Assembly (NCBI GenBank): GCA_002307145.1
Contig: DBTR01000032.1
Coordinates: 23,775-59,623 of the forward strand
DNA length: 35,849 nucleotides
Direction: 5' to 3'
Origin: Rhodospirillum sp. UBA1311
Lineage (GTDB): Bacteria > Pseudomonadota > Alphaproteobacteria > Rhodospirillales > Rhodospirillaceae
The position numbers were made by a program, and so were the translations under genes. The notes under the pieces were generated by a model. It had not been told where the DNA came from, did no database searches, and saw only the letters and a list, made by a program, of their open reading frames with translations. Below are positions 7,170 through 15,379 of this stretch, in pieces. Position 1 is the stretch's first letter; each line of letters starts with the position of its first letter.

Positions 7170-8177
7170 ATGACCAAGAGCATGGCGACGCTGCGCCGCC
7201 TCGGCGTCCTGCTCGTCGCCCTGCTGGCCCTGGCCGCCGCGGCGGCCGCGGTGCTCTACGTCAAGGGCCGGGAGGCGTTCGTCGCCCCCGGCCCTTCGAC
7301 GTCCGAAACCGTCGTCGTGGTGCCGAAGGGCGCGGGCGTCGAGCGGATCGCAACCCTCCTCCACGACGCGAACGTGATCGAAAGTCCGCTGGCGTTCCGC
7401 TTCGGCGTGCGGATCGCGGGCGCGCAAACCGCGCTGAAGGCGGGCGAATACGCGTTTCCGGCAGCGGCCTCGGCGGAAGACGCGATGGCCATCCTGATGT
7501 CGGGCAAGGTGGTGCAGCACCAGCTCACCATCCCCGAAGGCTGGACGGTGAAGCAGGCCCTCGCCGCCGTCGCCATCGCGCCGTCGCTCGCGGGCGAAGC
7601 TCCCACGGGCATCGACGAAGGCGTGCTTCTGCCCGAAACCTATTCCTATGTTCTCGGCGACACCCGCACTCACGTCGTCGCGCGGATGAAGACCGCGATG
7701 GACCGCCTGCTCGCCGACGCCTGGACCAACCGCGCCGAGAACCTGCCGTTCAAGACCCCGAAGGAGGCGCTGATCCTCGCCTCGGTGGTCGAGCGGGAAA
7801 CCGGCATCGCCTCCGAGCGCCCGCGCGTCGCGGCGGTGTTCGTCAATCGCCTCCGCCTCGGCATGAAGCTCCAGTCCGACCCGACGGTGATCTACGGCCT
7901 TTCCGACGGCCAGGGCACTCTCGACCATGGCCTCACCCGCCGCGACCTCGATGCCGAGCACCCCTACAACACCTACGTCATCCCCGGCTTGCCGCCGGCG
8001 CCGATCGCCCTGCCGGGAGGCGACGCGATCCGCGCCACCCTCAATCCCGCCGACACCAAGGACCTCTACTTCGTCGCCGACGGCACCGGCGGCCACGTCT
8101 TCGCCAAAACCCTCGAAGAGCACAATCGCAACGTCGCCAAATGGCGGGCGATCGAGCGCGCCAAGTCCAAGCCCTAG
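7170..8177 (+). CDS. mltG: Endolytic murein transglycosylase MltG (YceG)
   Basis: MltG cuts nascent glycan strands at the inner membrane and is thought to end peptidoglycan chain growth. The 335-residue protein has an N-terminal membrane anchor (residues 11-31), a LysM-like subdomain, and the YceG catalytic domain. The latter carries LPETYSY (154-160), ASVVERETG (204-212, holding the catalytic glutamate) and LQSDPTVIYGL (234-244). PGLPPAPI, the late family motif, is also present. The ATG follows the fabF stop with no gap; acpP-fabF-mltG is a common order. Its TAG stop shares the palindrome CTAG with the stop of the convergent gene. Confidence 0.95.
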   Translation: MTKSMATLRRLGVLLVALLALAAAAAAVLYVKGREAFVAPGPSTSETVVVVPKGAGVERIATLLHDANVIESPLAFRFGVRIAGAQTALKAGEYAFPAAASAEDAMAILMSGKVVQHQLTIPEGWTVKQALAAVAIAPSLAGEAPTGIDEGVLLPETYSYVLGDTRTHVVARMKTAMDRLLADAWTNRAENLPFKTPKEALILASVVERETGIASERPRVAAVFVNRLRLGMKLQSDPTVIYGLSDGQGTLDHGLTRRDLDAEHPYNTYVIPGLPPAPIALPGGDAIRATLNPADTKDLYFVADGTGGHVFAKTLEEHNRNVAKWRAIERAKSKP

Positions 8178-9634
8178 GAAGCCTGGACCTCGGCCGCACC
8201 CGGGCGCGGCAGCCGGAACGACGGCGGCAGCGGCCCGCTGCGGCCGACCGACTTCGCCAGGTCGAGGACCTCGGCGGCGCGCGCGGCGAGGAAGTCGCGC
8301 ACGTCGGCGTCGAGGGTCGAGAGCCCGTCCACCATCAGCTTCGCCCGCGCCGGGTTGACCGCCTTGTCCATCGCCGCCTTGATGATCCGGCGCTTCGCGG
8401 CCTCGGGCTCCGCGACCATCTGCGCCAGGGTCACGCCCGCGGCGTTGGGCAGTGCGGTGATGATCGCGTAGAGGTCGTTGGACGCCACCCCCGCCAGCAG
8501 TCGCTTCAACGCCTGGAGGTCGCTGCGCGCAGTCGCCCAGTGGAAGATCGTGTTGCCGTCGATGTCGGGCTGGAGCAGCAGCGAGAGCAGCGGATTGGTG
8601 GGGGCGAGGGAAGTCTTGTCGATCGCCACCGGTTTGCGCACGGTCTCGCCGCGCACCATCGCGTTGTAGGAGAGGTCGTCGTTGCGCAACAGGCTGGTGA
8701 GCTTGGCCATGTGGGTGTATTTGCCCGCCGCCAGGGCCTTGGCCAGCGCGCCCTCGCCGACGCGGTCGCGGCGGAGCAGGCGCTTGGAGAGGAACATCTG
8801 GGCGTAGGCCTTGCGGGTGGTGACGTCGGCCACCCCGGTCTGGTTGATGCTTTCCATGGTGTTCTGCACCAGCAGCCGGATCAGGTCGTCGAACATCGCA
8901 TGGTTGGCGATGCCGATCAGCTTGAAGAACGCCGGGCTGTTGTTCCTTTCGTCGAGGTAGTCGAAGAACAGGCGGCAGGTGGCGGCGCGGAGCGAGGCGT
9001 CGGCCTGCGGCTGGATCGCCTGGTGCAACACGTGCTGGGTGAGGAGGCCGCGATTCTCTTCGATGTCGGACGAGAACAGGTACGACATGAACTGGGAGCG
9101 TGCGGTGTCTTCCTTCGCCTGTTCGGAGAGCGCGGTCTCGATGTTCTCGATCGACAGGTGCTTGGCCTGGATCAGCGCATTGAGCGACTGCCAGCGGGGT
9201 TCGGGCAGGAGCATTTTCGACAGCGGCGACTGGCCGAGCTTGTTGCGCCGCGAGAAGTCGATGTCCATCGCCAGGAGGGTGCGCGCCATGCGCAGGGTGG
9301 CGAGGCCTTCGTGCTCATGGAGGGTGCTGGCGAGATAGTGCCAGATCCCGTTGCCGCCGTCGTCCTCGTGGGTCAGGTAGGCATAGACCCAGTCCTGGTG
9401 GCCGATCTCTCCCCAGTGAGCGATCAGGGTTTCGAAGATCGCGGCGGCGGAATCGACGTGCTGGAACGACAGCCGGAACTGCAGGTAGGTTTCGCCGCGT
9501 TGGCCGCGCGCGCCGAACAGGGCGGAGGCGTTGTCGCCGAACTTGATCCACTGGGCGAAGAAGTGACTGAACTTTCCCGAATACTTGTCCATGCGCTTCT
9601 TGATGTCCGCGTGAATCGCCTCCACTGCCGCCAT
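8174..9634 (-). CDS. Orphan protein with degenerate ankyrin-like repeats
   Basis: I do not recognise a named family. The 486-residue product starts MAAVEAIHADIKKRMDKY, with AAGGAG 9 bases ahead of the ATG. No signal peptide or membrane segment is visible, so it is probably cytoplasmic. Ankyrin-like units can be made out. Residues 92-142 read as DGGNGIWHYLA, a helix pair, a (D)FSRRNKLGQSPLSKML turn. Residues 292-318 are GEGALAKALAAGKY... . The clearest is 358-385, with DIDGNTIFHWATARSDLQALKRLLAGV. The central part (150-280) is helical and aromatic-rich with no motif I know. The C-terminus (395-460) is alanine-rich and helical. Ankyrin units usually serve protein-protein binding; that function is inferred. 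It is divergent from the DUF1800 gene and convergent with mltG. Confidence 0.8.
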   Translation of the reverse strand: MAAVEAIHADIKKRMDKYSGKFSHFFAQWIKFGDNASALFGARGQRGETYLQFRLSFQHVDSAAAIFETLIAHWGEIGHQDWVYAYLTHEDDGGNGIWHYLASTLHEHEGLATLRMARTLLAMDIDFSRRNKLGQSPLSKMLLPEPRWQSLNALIQAKHLSIENIETALSEQAKEDTARSQFMSYLFSSDIEENRGLLTQHVLHQAIQPQADASLRAATCRLFFDYLDERNNSPAFFKLIGIANHAMFDDLIRLLVQNTMESINQTGVADVTTRKAYAQMFLSKRLLRRDRVGEGALAKALAAGKYTHMAKLTSLLRNDDLSYNAMVRGETVRKPVAIDKTSLAPTNPLLSLLLQPDIDGNTIFHWATARSDLQALKRLLAGVASNDLYAIITALPNAAGVTLAQMVAEPEAAKRRIIKAAMDKAVNPARAKLMVDGLSTLDADVRDFLAARAAEVLDLAKSVGRSGPLPPSFRLPRPGAAEVQAS

Positions 9635-9778
9635 TCCTGCAACTCCTTCCCAGATCATTGTTAAATAGCGCGCGAACGCGATGCCGAGGTCGTGTCTAGC
9701 GCAGGTTGCCCGATTGCGCGGTGCGGGCGCGCACACCCGGCGCTTGCGGGGCGGGTCGCCGCGCCTCACCTCATCATC

Positions 9779-11146
9779 ATGACCCCGATGAGTCGCGAAG
9801 CCGTCGCCTTGAACCGGTTCGGCCTCGGCGCGCGCCCCGACGGCGCGCCGCCCGCCGATCCGAAGGCGTGGCTTCTCGACCAGTTTCCGGCATTCGAGGC
9901 CCGGCCCGCCACGATGGCGGCGGCGCGGGCGTCGGCGGATCTGGCGGGCGAGTATCTCGCGGCCGAGGCGGCGCTGAAGGAGGCCGACGCGGCGGCGAAG
10001 ATGGCGGGCAACAAGGACCTGCGCCAGCGCGGGCAGAAGCTCTACCAGGACGAGGTGGCGATGCGGGCGGTGGCGGCCTTGACCGCGCCCGCGCCGTGGG
10101 TCGAGCGGCTGGTGCATTTCTGGTCCAATCACTTTGCGATCTCCACCGAGAAGGCTCCGGTGCTGTTGCTCGCCGGGGCGTTCGAGCGCGAGGCGATCCG
10201 GCCGCACGTCTTGGGAAAATTCTCCGACATGCTGCTGGCGGTGGAGCGGCATCCGGCGATGCAGATTTTCCTCGACCAGCCGCGCTCGATCGGGCCGGGG
10301 AGTCCGCTGGCGCAGCATGCGGCGAACCGCAAGCTCGGCATCAACGAGAACCTCGCGCGCGAGATCCTCGAACTCCATACCCTCGGCGTCCGCACCGGCT
10401 ACACCCAGGCCGACGTGATCGCCTTCGCCCTGGCGCTGACCGGCTGGAGCGTCGAGACGCCGCGCCCGAGGGGGCAACTCGCCGCCCCCGGCAGCTTCGT
10501 CTTCCGCCCCGAGATGCACGAACCGGGCGCGCGGAAGATCGTCGGCAAGACCTATGCGGCGGGCGGCGTGGAGCAGGCGGAGGCGGTGCTGCGCGACCTC
10601 GCCGTGGCCGACGCCACCGCGACACATGTCGCGACCAAGCTCGCGCGCCATTTCGTCGGCGACGCGCCGCCCCCGGCGGTGGTCGACCGCCTCGCCGCCG
10701 CGTTCCGGAGTTCGGGCGGCGACTTGCCGATGGTGTACCGCGCCCTGGTCGACGCGCCCGAGGCCTGGGCGTCCCGGCCCGCGAAGTTCAAGACGCCATG
10801 GGAGTGGACGGTTTCCGCCGCCCGCGCGCTCGGCTGGGACGATCTCGGTCCGCTCAAGCCCGCGCCGATGCTGGCGCAGTTGGGCCAGGCGGTCTGGCGA
10901 CCGGGTTCTCCCGCCGGATGGGACGACATCGCGGCGAGCTGGGCCGGGCCGGACGCCCTGGTGCGGCGGGTGCAGGTGGCGCAGCGCCTCGCGGTGCGGA
11001 GCAGCCATCTCGACCCGCGTGCGGTCGCGCCGAAGGTTCTGCCCGGCGCGCTCGGGCCGCTCACCGCCGAAGAGGTGGAGCGCGCCGAGAGCCGCCGCAC
11101 CGGCCTCGCGCTGCTGCTGGTGTCGCCCGAGTTTCTGAGGAGGTAG
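9779..11146 (+). CDS. DUF1800 family protein
   Basis: A 455-residue member of the DUF1800 family of unknown function. Hallmarks seen are EAVALNRFGLGARP at the N-terminus, HFWSNHFAIS near residue 115, and the signature NENLAREILELHTLGV near residue 185, followed by YTQADVIAFALALTGWSV. FVGDAPPPAVVDRLA follows later. Family members are nearly always encoded beside a DUF1501 gene, as here (7 bases apart). No signal peptide is visible at the chosen start or in the open 29 codons upstream, so export, if any, would need the partner. ATG codons at 9779 and 9788 are both possible; neither has a clear Shine-Dalgarno. It is divergent from the ankyrin-like gene across about 145 bases. Confidence 0.85.
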   Translation: MTPMSREAVALNRFGLGARPDGAPPADPKAWLLDQFPAFEARPATMAAARASADLAGEYLAAEAALKEADAAAKMAGNKDLRQRGQKLYQDEVAMRAVAALTAPAPWVERLVHFWSNHFAISTEKAPVLLLAGAFEREAIRPHVLGKFSDMLLAVERHPAMQIFLDQPRSIGPGSPLAQHAANRKLGINENLAREILELHTLGVRTGYTQADVIAFALALTGWSVETPRPRGQLAAPGSFVFRPEMHEPGARKIVGKTYAAGGVEQAEAVLRDLAVADATATHVATKLARHFVGDAPPPAVVDRLAAAFRSSGGDLPMVYRALVDAPEAWASRPAKFKTPWEWTVSAARALGWDDLGPLKPAPMLAQLGQAVWRPGSPAGWDDIAASWAGPDALVRRVQVAQRLAVRSSHLDPRAVAPKVLPGALGPLTAEEVERAESRRTGLALLLVSPEFLRR

Positions 11147-11153
11147 GAGGCGG

Positions 11154-12293
11154 ATGATCGACCGTCGCGAGTTCCTGAAGTTCGGCGCGGTGGGCGCGGG
11201 GGCGATGCTGATCGCGCCCCGGATGCTGCTCGCCCGGGTCGCGACCGAGCGGCGGTTCGTCTTCGTCATTCAGCGCGGCGCGGCGGACGGCCTCAATATC
11301 GTCGTGCCCGCCGCTGATCCGGCGTATGCCGCCCTGCGCGGCAATCTTGCAATCGAGGACGGGCGCAAGCTCGACGGCACCTTCGCCCTTCACCCGGCGC
11401 TCGAACGCCTGCATGGCTTCTACGGCGAGGGGCGGGCGCTGTTCGTCCACGCGGTCGCCTCGCCGTATCGCGAACGCTCCCACTTCGACGGCCAGAATGT
11501 GCTGGAAACCGGCGGCGCGAGCCCGTACCAGGTCAGGGATGGCTGGCTCAACCGCCTCGTCGGCCTGCTGCCCCAGACCTCGGAGGAGGCGATCGCGTTC
11601 GCCCCGACGATCCCGCTGGCGTTGCGCGGCGCGGCGCCGGTGTCGAGCTATGCGCCGTCCGCCTTGCCCGACGCGCCCGACGACGTGATCGCGCGGGTGA
11701 CGCGGCTCTACGATGCCGACCCCGAGTTCCATCCGCTCTGGCTCGCCGCGATGCAGGCGCGCGCCCTCGCCGCCGACGCCGGACAACGCCAGGACCCGGC
11801 GACGGTGGGCCGCACCGCCGCCTCGTTCCTCAACAAGGCCGACGGGCCGCGCATCGCGATGATCGAGACCGGCGGCTGGGATACCCACAGCGGCCAGCAG
11901 GGCCGCCTCGCGAACCAGTTGCGCGGCCTCGATGCGCTCCTCGGCGCGCTCGCCGACGGTCTCGGCCCGGCTTGGGGCCAGACCGTGGTGCTGGTCGCCA
12001 CCGAGTTCGGCCGTACCGCCGCCGCCAACGGCACCGGCGGTACCGACCACGGCACCGCCTCGGCGGCGCTGGTGTTGGGTGGCGCGGTCAGGGGCGGGCG
12101 GGTGGTGGCGGACTGGCCCGGCCTCGCGCAAGCCGCGCTGTTCGAGGGGCGCGACCTTGCGCCGACCCTCGACCTCGACGGCCTGATCGCGAGCGTCGCG
12201 GCGCAGACTTTCGGCCTCGATCCGGCGCACACCCTGAAGACGTTGTTTCCCGGTCGTCCGGCTCCCAGGGGCCTCGACGGATTGATCGCCTAA
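11154..12293 (+). CDS. DUF1501 family protein with Tat signal
   Basis: A 379-residue DUF1501 protein, a family with an alkaline-phosphatase/sulfatase-like fold and unknown function. It opens with a twin-arginine signal, DRREFLKFGAVGAGAML, predicting folded export to the periplasm. Family motifs seen are FVIQRGAADGLN (near 40), PYRERSHFDGQNVLETG (near 105), MIETGGWDTHSGQ (near 240), VVLVATEFGRTAAANG (near 280) and TDHGTASAALVLGG. The Asp/His residues in the last motifs are candidate metal ligands by analogy with the fold. A strong GGAGG-rich Shine-Dalgarno overlaps the end of the DUF1800 gene, so the pair is translated as a unit. Confidence 0.88.
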   Translation: MIDRREFLKFGAVGAGAMLIAPRMLLARVATERRFVFVIQRGAADGLNIVVPAADPAYAALRGNLAIEDGRKLDGTFALHPALERLHGFYGEGRALFVHAVASPYRERSHFDGQNVLETGGASPYQVRDGWLNRLVGLLPQTSEEAIAFAPTIPLALRGAAPVSSYAPSALPDAPDDVIARVTRLYDADPEFHPLWLAAMQARALAADAGQRQDPATVGRTAASFLNKADGPRIAMIETGGWDTHSGQQGRLANQLRGLDALLGALADGLGPAWGQTVVLVATEFGRTAAANGTGGTDHGTASAALVLGGAVRGGRVVADWPGLAQAALFEGRDLAPTLDLDGLIASVAAQTFGLDPAHTLKTLFPGRPAPRGLDGLIA

Positions 12294-12365
12294 CCGCTTG
12301 CGAAACCCGGATACCCAGCACACCTGATGGGGAACGCGCATCGCGCGATCTTCAGGGGAACTCAG

Positions 12366-13229
12366 ATGACGCTACCGACAATCGGCTGGATCGGGCTCGG
12401 CCACATGGGCGCGCCGATGGCCGCCAATCTCGCCGCCGCAGGGTATCCGCTTGCCGCCTTCAACCGCACTCGCGAAACTGCGGCCGGCCTCGGCCTGCCG
12501 CTCGCCGATAGCCTCGAAGCGGTGGCGCGGCAGGCGGACGTGATCGTCACCATGCTCGGCGACGACAGGGCGCAGGAGGCGGTGCTGTTCGGCAAGGACG
12601 GCCTCGCGAAGTATCTGCGCGAAGGCCAGACGGTGGTCAACATGGGCACGATGTCGCCCGATCTCTCCCGTTCCACCGCCGAGCGCCTGGGCGCGAAAGG
12701 CGTAGCCTGCCTCGATGCGCCGGTTTCGGGCTCGGTCAAACAGGCGACCGACGCGACCCTGGTGATCCTCGTCGGCGGCGACGCGGCGGTGCTGGAACGG
12801 GTTCGCCCGGTGCTGGACAAGCTCGGCAAGAAGGTCGTCCGCTTCGGCGACGCGGGCACCGGCGCGCAGGCCAAGCTCGCGATCAACCTGATGCTCGGCA
12901 TCGTGATGCAGGGTCTGGCAGAAGCGGTGGTGTTCGGCGAGGCCTGCGGCCTCGCGAGCGAAACCCTGATCGACGCGATCGCCGAAACCCCGCTTGCTTC
13001 GCCGGTGGTGGCGATCAAGCTCGCGGCGATCCGCGCTGGAAACTTCGACGCGGCGTTCCCGCTCAAGCACATGGCGAAGGACCTGCGCCTCGCCTCGGCG
13101 GAAGCCCACGCCGCGAAGGCGGCGATCCCCGCGACCGAAGTGGTGCGCGGCAGCTTCGAACTCGCGGTCGCCGACGGCCTCGGCGATCTCGACGTGATCG
13201 GCATTCTCCAGTCGTTGCGCAAGAGCTAG
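12366..13229 (+). CDS. NAD(P)-dependent beta-hydroxyacid dehydrogenase (3-hydroxyisobutyrate dehydrogenase family)
   Basis: A 287-residue oxidoreductase of the 3-hydroxyisobutyrate / tartronate-semialdehyde reductase family. The Rossmann motif is GWIGLGHMGAPMAANL (residues 7-22), the substrate loop is DAPVSGSVKQAT (118-129) and the catalytic lysine is Lys170 in GTGAQAKLAINL. KHMAKDLRLA near 240 is the usual late motif. Exact substrate cannot be told from sequence: 3-hydroxyisobutyrate, tartronate semialdehyde, succinic semialdehyde and glyoxylate are all possible. The ATG at 12366 with AGGGGA ahead gives the standard N-terminus. It lies 72 bases after the DUF1501 gene, and its stop overlaps the convergent MFS stop through CTAG. 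Confidence 0.9.
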   Translation: MTLPTIGWIGLGHMGAPMAANLAAAGYPLAAFNRTRETAAGLGLPLADSLEAVARQADVIVTMLGDDRAQEAVLFGKDGLAKYLREGQTVVNMGTMSPDLSRSTAERLGAKGVACLDAPVSGSVKQATDATLVILVGGDAAVLERVRPVLDKLGKKVVRFGDAGTGAQAKLAINLMLGIVMQGLAEAVVFGEACGLASETLIDAIAETPLASPVVAIKLAAIRAGNFDAAFPLKHMAKDLRLASAEAHAAKAAIPATEVVRGSFELAVADGLGDLDVIGILQSLRKS

Positions 13230-14482
13230 GCCGGCGTGGCTTCGGCGGCGGGCGGGTCGGTGGCGATCGCATCCGCCGCCTCGCCCATCACCGCCACCAC
13301 CTGCGCGCCCGGATGCACCGGATGCGCGCGGCCGGTGTCGACCGGCGCGGCGCGGGAGCGGCGGCGGACGATGGCGAGCGCCGCCATCATCCCCGAAAGC
13401 GCCGCGAGCAGGATCATGAACCCCTGCGGCCCGAGCGCGCCGATCATCGAAGGGCCGCTGAAGCTGCCGAACACCACGCCGATGTTGTAGGTGAACACCA
13501 GGGTGCCCGACGCCCCGACCATCTGGTTCGGCGTCAACTGGTCGTTGGCGTGGGCGGCGCAGAGCGAATACATCGGCAGGAACGATGCAGCGATCAGCGC
13601 CACGCCGATGCGGATGCCGTGGCCGTCGAGCAGCCCGGTGGCGGTGACGAGGCACACCGCCGCGCCGAAGATCGCCGCGCCCGCGATCACGATGCGGCGG
13701 TCGGTGCGGTCCGACGCCCAGGCGATCGGAAACTGCGCCAGCGCGCCCGCCACCGCCGCGATCACCAGGAGCCGCGTCGCATCGCCTGAATCCATGCCGA
13801 GGCGGAGGCCATAGAGCGGCATCGCCACCGAGAAGGTCGAGGCGATCGCCCCCGAGAGCAACACCCCGATCAGCGCCATCGGCGAGATCCGGAGGAAGCG
13901 GCGGAACGGCATGCGCTCGGAATCGACGATCTCGGGGGCAGGATTGCGCGAGATCAACAGCGGGATCAGGCAAAGCGAAATCAGGATCGAGGACAGGGCG
14001 AAGAGGTTGGTGCCCTCGGCATCCGGGATGCCCGCGAGATAGGGGCCGATCGCGTTGCCAAGCGTGGTGGTGACGAAGTAGATCGCCAGCAACCCGGCGC
14101 GCGAGCGGTTTTCGGCCTTGGCGTTGAGCCAGCTTTCGGCGATCACGAACATTCCGGGGAAGCACAGCCCGGCGAGGAAGCGCATCCCGCCCCAGATCCA
14201 GGGATCGTTGGTCATCAAGTGGACCACGGCGGCGGTGGAACACATCGAGGCGAGCGCCCCGAACGAACGCACGTGTCCGACCCGCGTCACCAGGCGCGGC
14301 GCATGGATCGATCCGAGCAGCGCGCCGAGCGGGCAGGCCGCCTGGATCAGGCCGATCTGCGCGGTCGTGAAGCCGATCGTCGCGCCGCGAAGGGTCAGGA
14401 GCGTGGTCAGCAGGCTCGCCGAGGCGACCAGCATCAGGATTCCGGTAAACAACGCCCAGTCGTTCTTGAAGGCACGCAGCAT
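13226..14482 (-). CDS. MFS transporter, YcaD-like
   Basis: A 418-residue major facilitator superfamily protein with about twelve hydrophobic segments. Family signs are MRFLAGLCFPGMFVIAESWL (near residue 100, typical of the YcaD group), RAGLLAIYFVTTTLGNAIGP, and ASDRTDRRIVIAG (the MFS loop 8-9 motif). The last ~40 residues after RRRSR are a soluble alanine-rich tail. Substrate is unknown. The ATG at 14482 has AAGGA ahead of it; the longer open frame upstream lies inside the SDR gene. It sits 32 bases after the SDR gene on the same strand, so the two likely form an operon. Confidence 0.9.
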   Translation of the reverse strand: MLRAFKNDWALFTGILMLVASASLLTTLLTLRGATIGFTTAQIGLIQAACPLGALLGSIHAPRLVTRVGHVRSFGALASMCSTAAVVHLMTNDPWIWGGMRFLAGLCFPGMFVIAESWLNAKAENRSRAGLLAIYFVTTTLGNAIGPYLAGIPDAEGTNLFALSSILISLCLIPLLISRNPAPEIVDSERMPFRRFLRISPMALIGVLLSGAIASTFSVAMPLYGLRLGMDSGDATRLLVIAAVAGALAQFPIAWASDRTDRRIVIAGAAIFGAAVCLVTATGLLDGHGIRIGVALIAASFLPMYSLCAAHANDQLTPNQMVGASGTLVFTYNIGVVFGSFSGPSMIGALGPQGFMILLAALSGMMAALAIVRRRSRAAPVDTGRAHPVHPGAQVVAVMGEAADAIATDPPAAEATPA

Positions 14483-14514
14483 CGGCGATTCCTTCGATCG
14501 GTCGTGGTGGAGAG

Positions 14515-15279
14515 TCAGGCCTTCGGCGGCTTGCGCGGCATCCGGGCGAGGGCGCGGGTGAGAAGGCCGTCGGGCAGGGCGCGCAGCAGCCAGCCGACGA
14601 TCGCCATCTGCCAGGGGAAGGTAATGCGCCCCCGGTTTCGCGCAAGCCCGCGCCGGATCGTCCGCGCCGCCCGCGCGGTATCGATCAGGAACGGCATCGG
14701 GAAGCCGTTCGCGCCGGTCATCGGGGTCTCGACGAAACCGGGGCAGATCACGTTGACCGCGACGCCGTCCGCCGCCGCCTCGGCACGGAGCCCCTCGCTC
14801 CACACCCGCACCGCCGCCTTCGACGCGCAATAGGCGGGCGCTCCGGCGATGCCGCGAAATCCGGCGATCGAGGAGACGATCGCGACTTGCCCCGTGCGCC
14901 GCGCCCGCATGGCGGGCAGGATCGGCAGCACGGTGTTGAGCACGCCGTCGAGGTTGACCGCGAATACCGCGCGGATCTGCTCCGGGCTTTCCGCGCCGCC
15001 CTTGGTCCCCGCCGAGATTCCGGCGTTGGCGATCAGCAGGTCGATCGGCGACGCGGTGTCGATCGCGCTCAGGGTCTCGGTCATCCGCGCCGCGTCGAGC
15101 ACGTCGGCGACATGGGTGCGGGCGGTGCCGCCCGCCCGCGTCACCGCGGCGGCGGTGGCTTCGAGGCGCTCGGAATTCCGCCCGAGCAGGTGCAGGACCA
15201 CCCCCGGCGCGGCATAGGCGAGGGCGAGGGCGCGGCCGATGCCGCTCGAAGCCCCGGTGATCACGACGGTGGATGGCAT
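14515..15279 (-). CDS. Short-chain dehydrogenase/reductase
   Basis: A 254-residue classical SDR. Cofactor motif TGASSGIG is at residues 8-15, NAG (IANAGIS) near 88, and the active site is Ser in IVSSIAGFRG plus Tyr and Lys in APAYCASKAA. The substitution pattern (GRNSERL after strand 2) suggests NADP(H). The C-terminal part, RITFPWQMAIVGWLLRALPD, is hydrophobic and resembles membrane-associated SDRs acting on lipids; that is inferred. AAGGAA precedes the ATG. It is divergent from yicC and upstream of the MFS gene. Confidence 0.9.
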   Translation of the reverse strand: MPSTVVITGASSGIGRALALAYAAPGVVLHLLGRNSERLEATAAAVTRAGGTARTHVADVLDAARMTETLSAIDTASPIDLLIANAGISAGTKGGAESPEQIRAVFAVNLDGVLNTVLPILPAMRARRTGQVAIVSSIAGFRGIAGAPAYCASKAAVRVWSEGLRAEAAADGVAVNVICPGFVETPMTGANGFPMPFLIDTARAARTIRRGLARNRGRITFPWQMAIVGWLLRALPDGLLTRALARMPRKPPKA

Positions 15280-15308
15280 GGCGGTTCCTTGAACGGTTCT
15301 GGTGGCGC

Positions 15309-15338
15309 GTGACAGCGGATGCGCTTCACGGTTATAAA
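15309..15338 (+). promoter_or_regulatory. Sigma-70-like promoter of yicC-gmk
   Basis: GTGACA (15309-15314, 5 of 6 to TTGACA), an 18-base spacer and TATAAA (15333-15338, 5 of 6 to TATAAT). It points toward yicC, whose ATG is 42 bases past the -10. Confidence 0.5.
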
Positions 15339-15379
15339 TCGCGCGGGTGCAAGCCGTAAACCAGGGGAGCCGACAACCG

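Noticed and set aside
5445..8123. Very long open frame on the minus strand (about 890 codons) opposite acpP, fabF and mltG
   Set aside because: It is antisense to three certain genes and its protein is a low-complexity Arg/Gly/Val/Glu-rich string with no motif. This is a typical GC-rich shadow frame.
6278..9664. Open plus-strand frame of about 1100 codons across fabF, mltG and the ankyrin-like gene
   Set aside because: Arg/Pro-rich, out of frame with fabF and mltG and antisense to the next gene; no domain. A codon-bias artefact.
12372..14645. Long minus-strand frame over the dehydrogenase and MFS genes
   Set aside because: It is antisense to a well-recognised dehydrogenase and out of frame with the MFS protein; the composition is Arg/Gly/His-rich without motifs.
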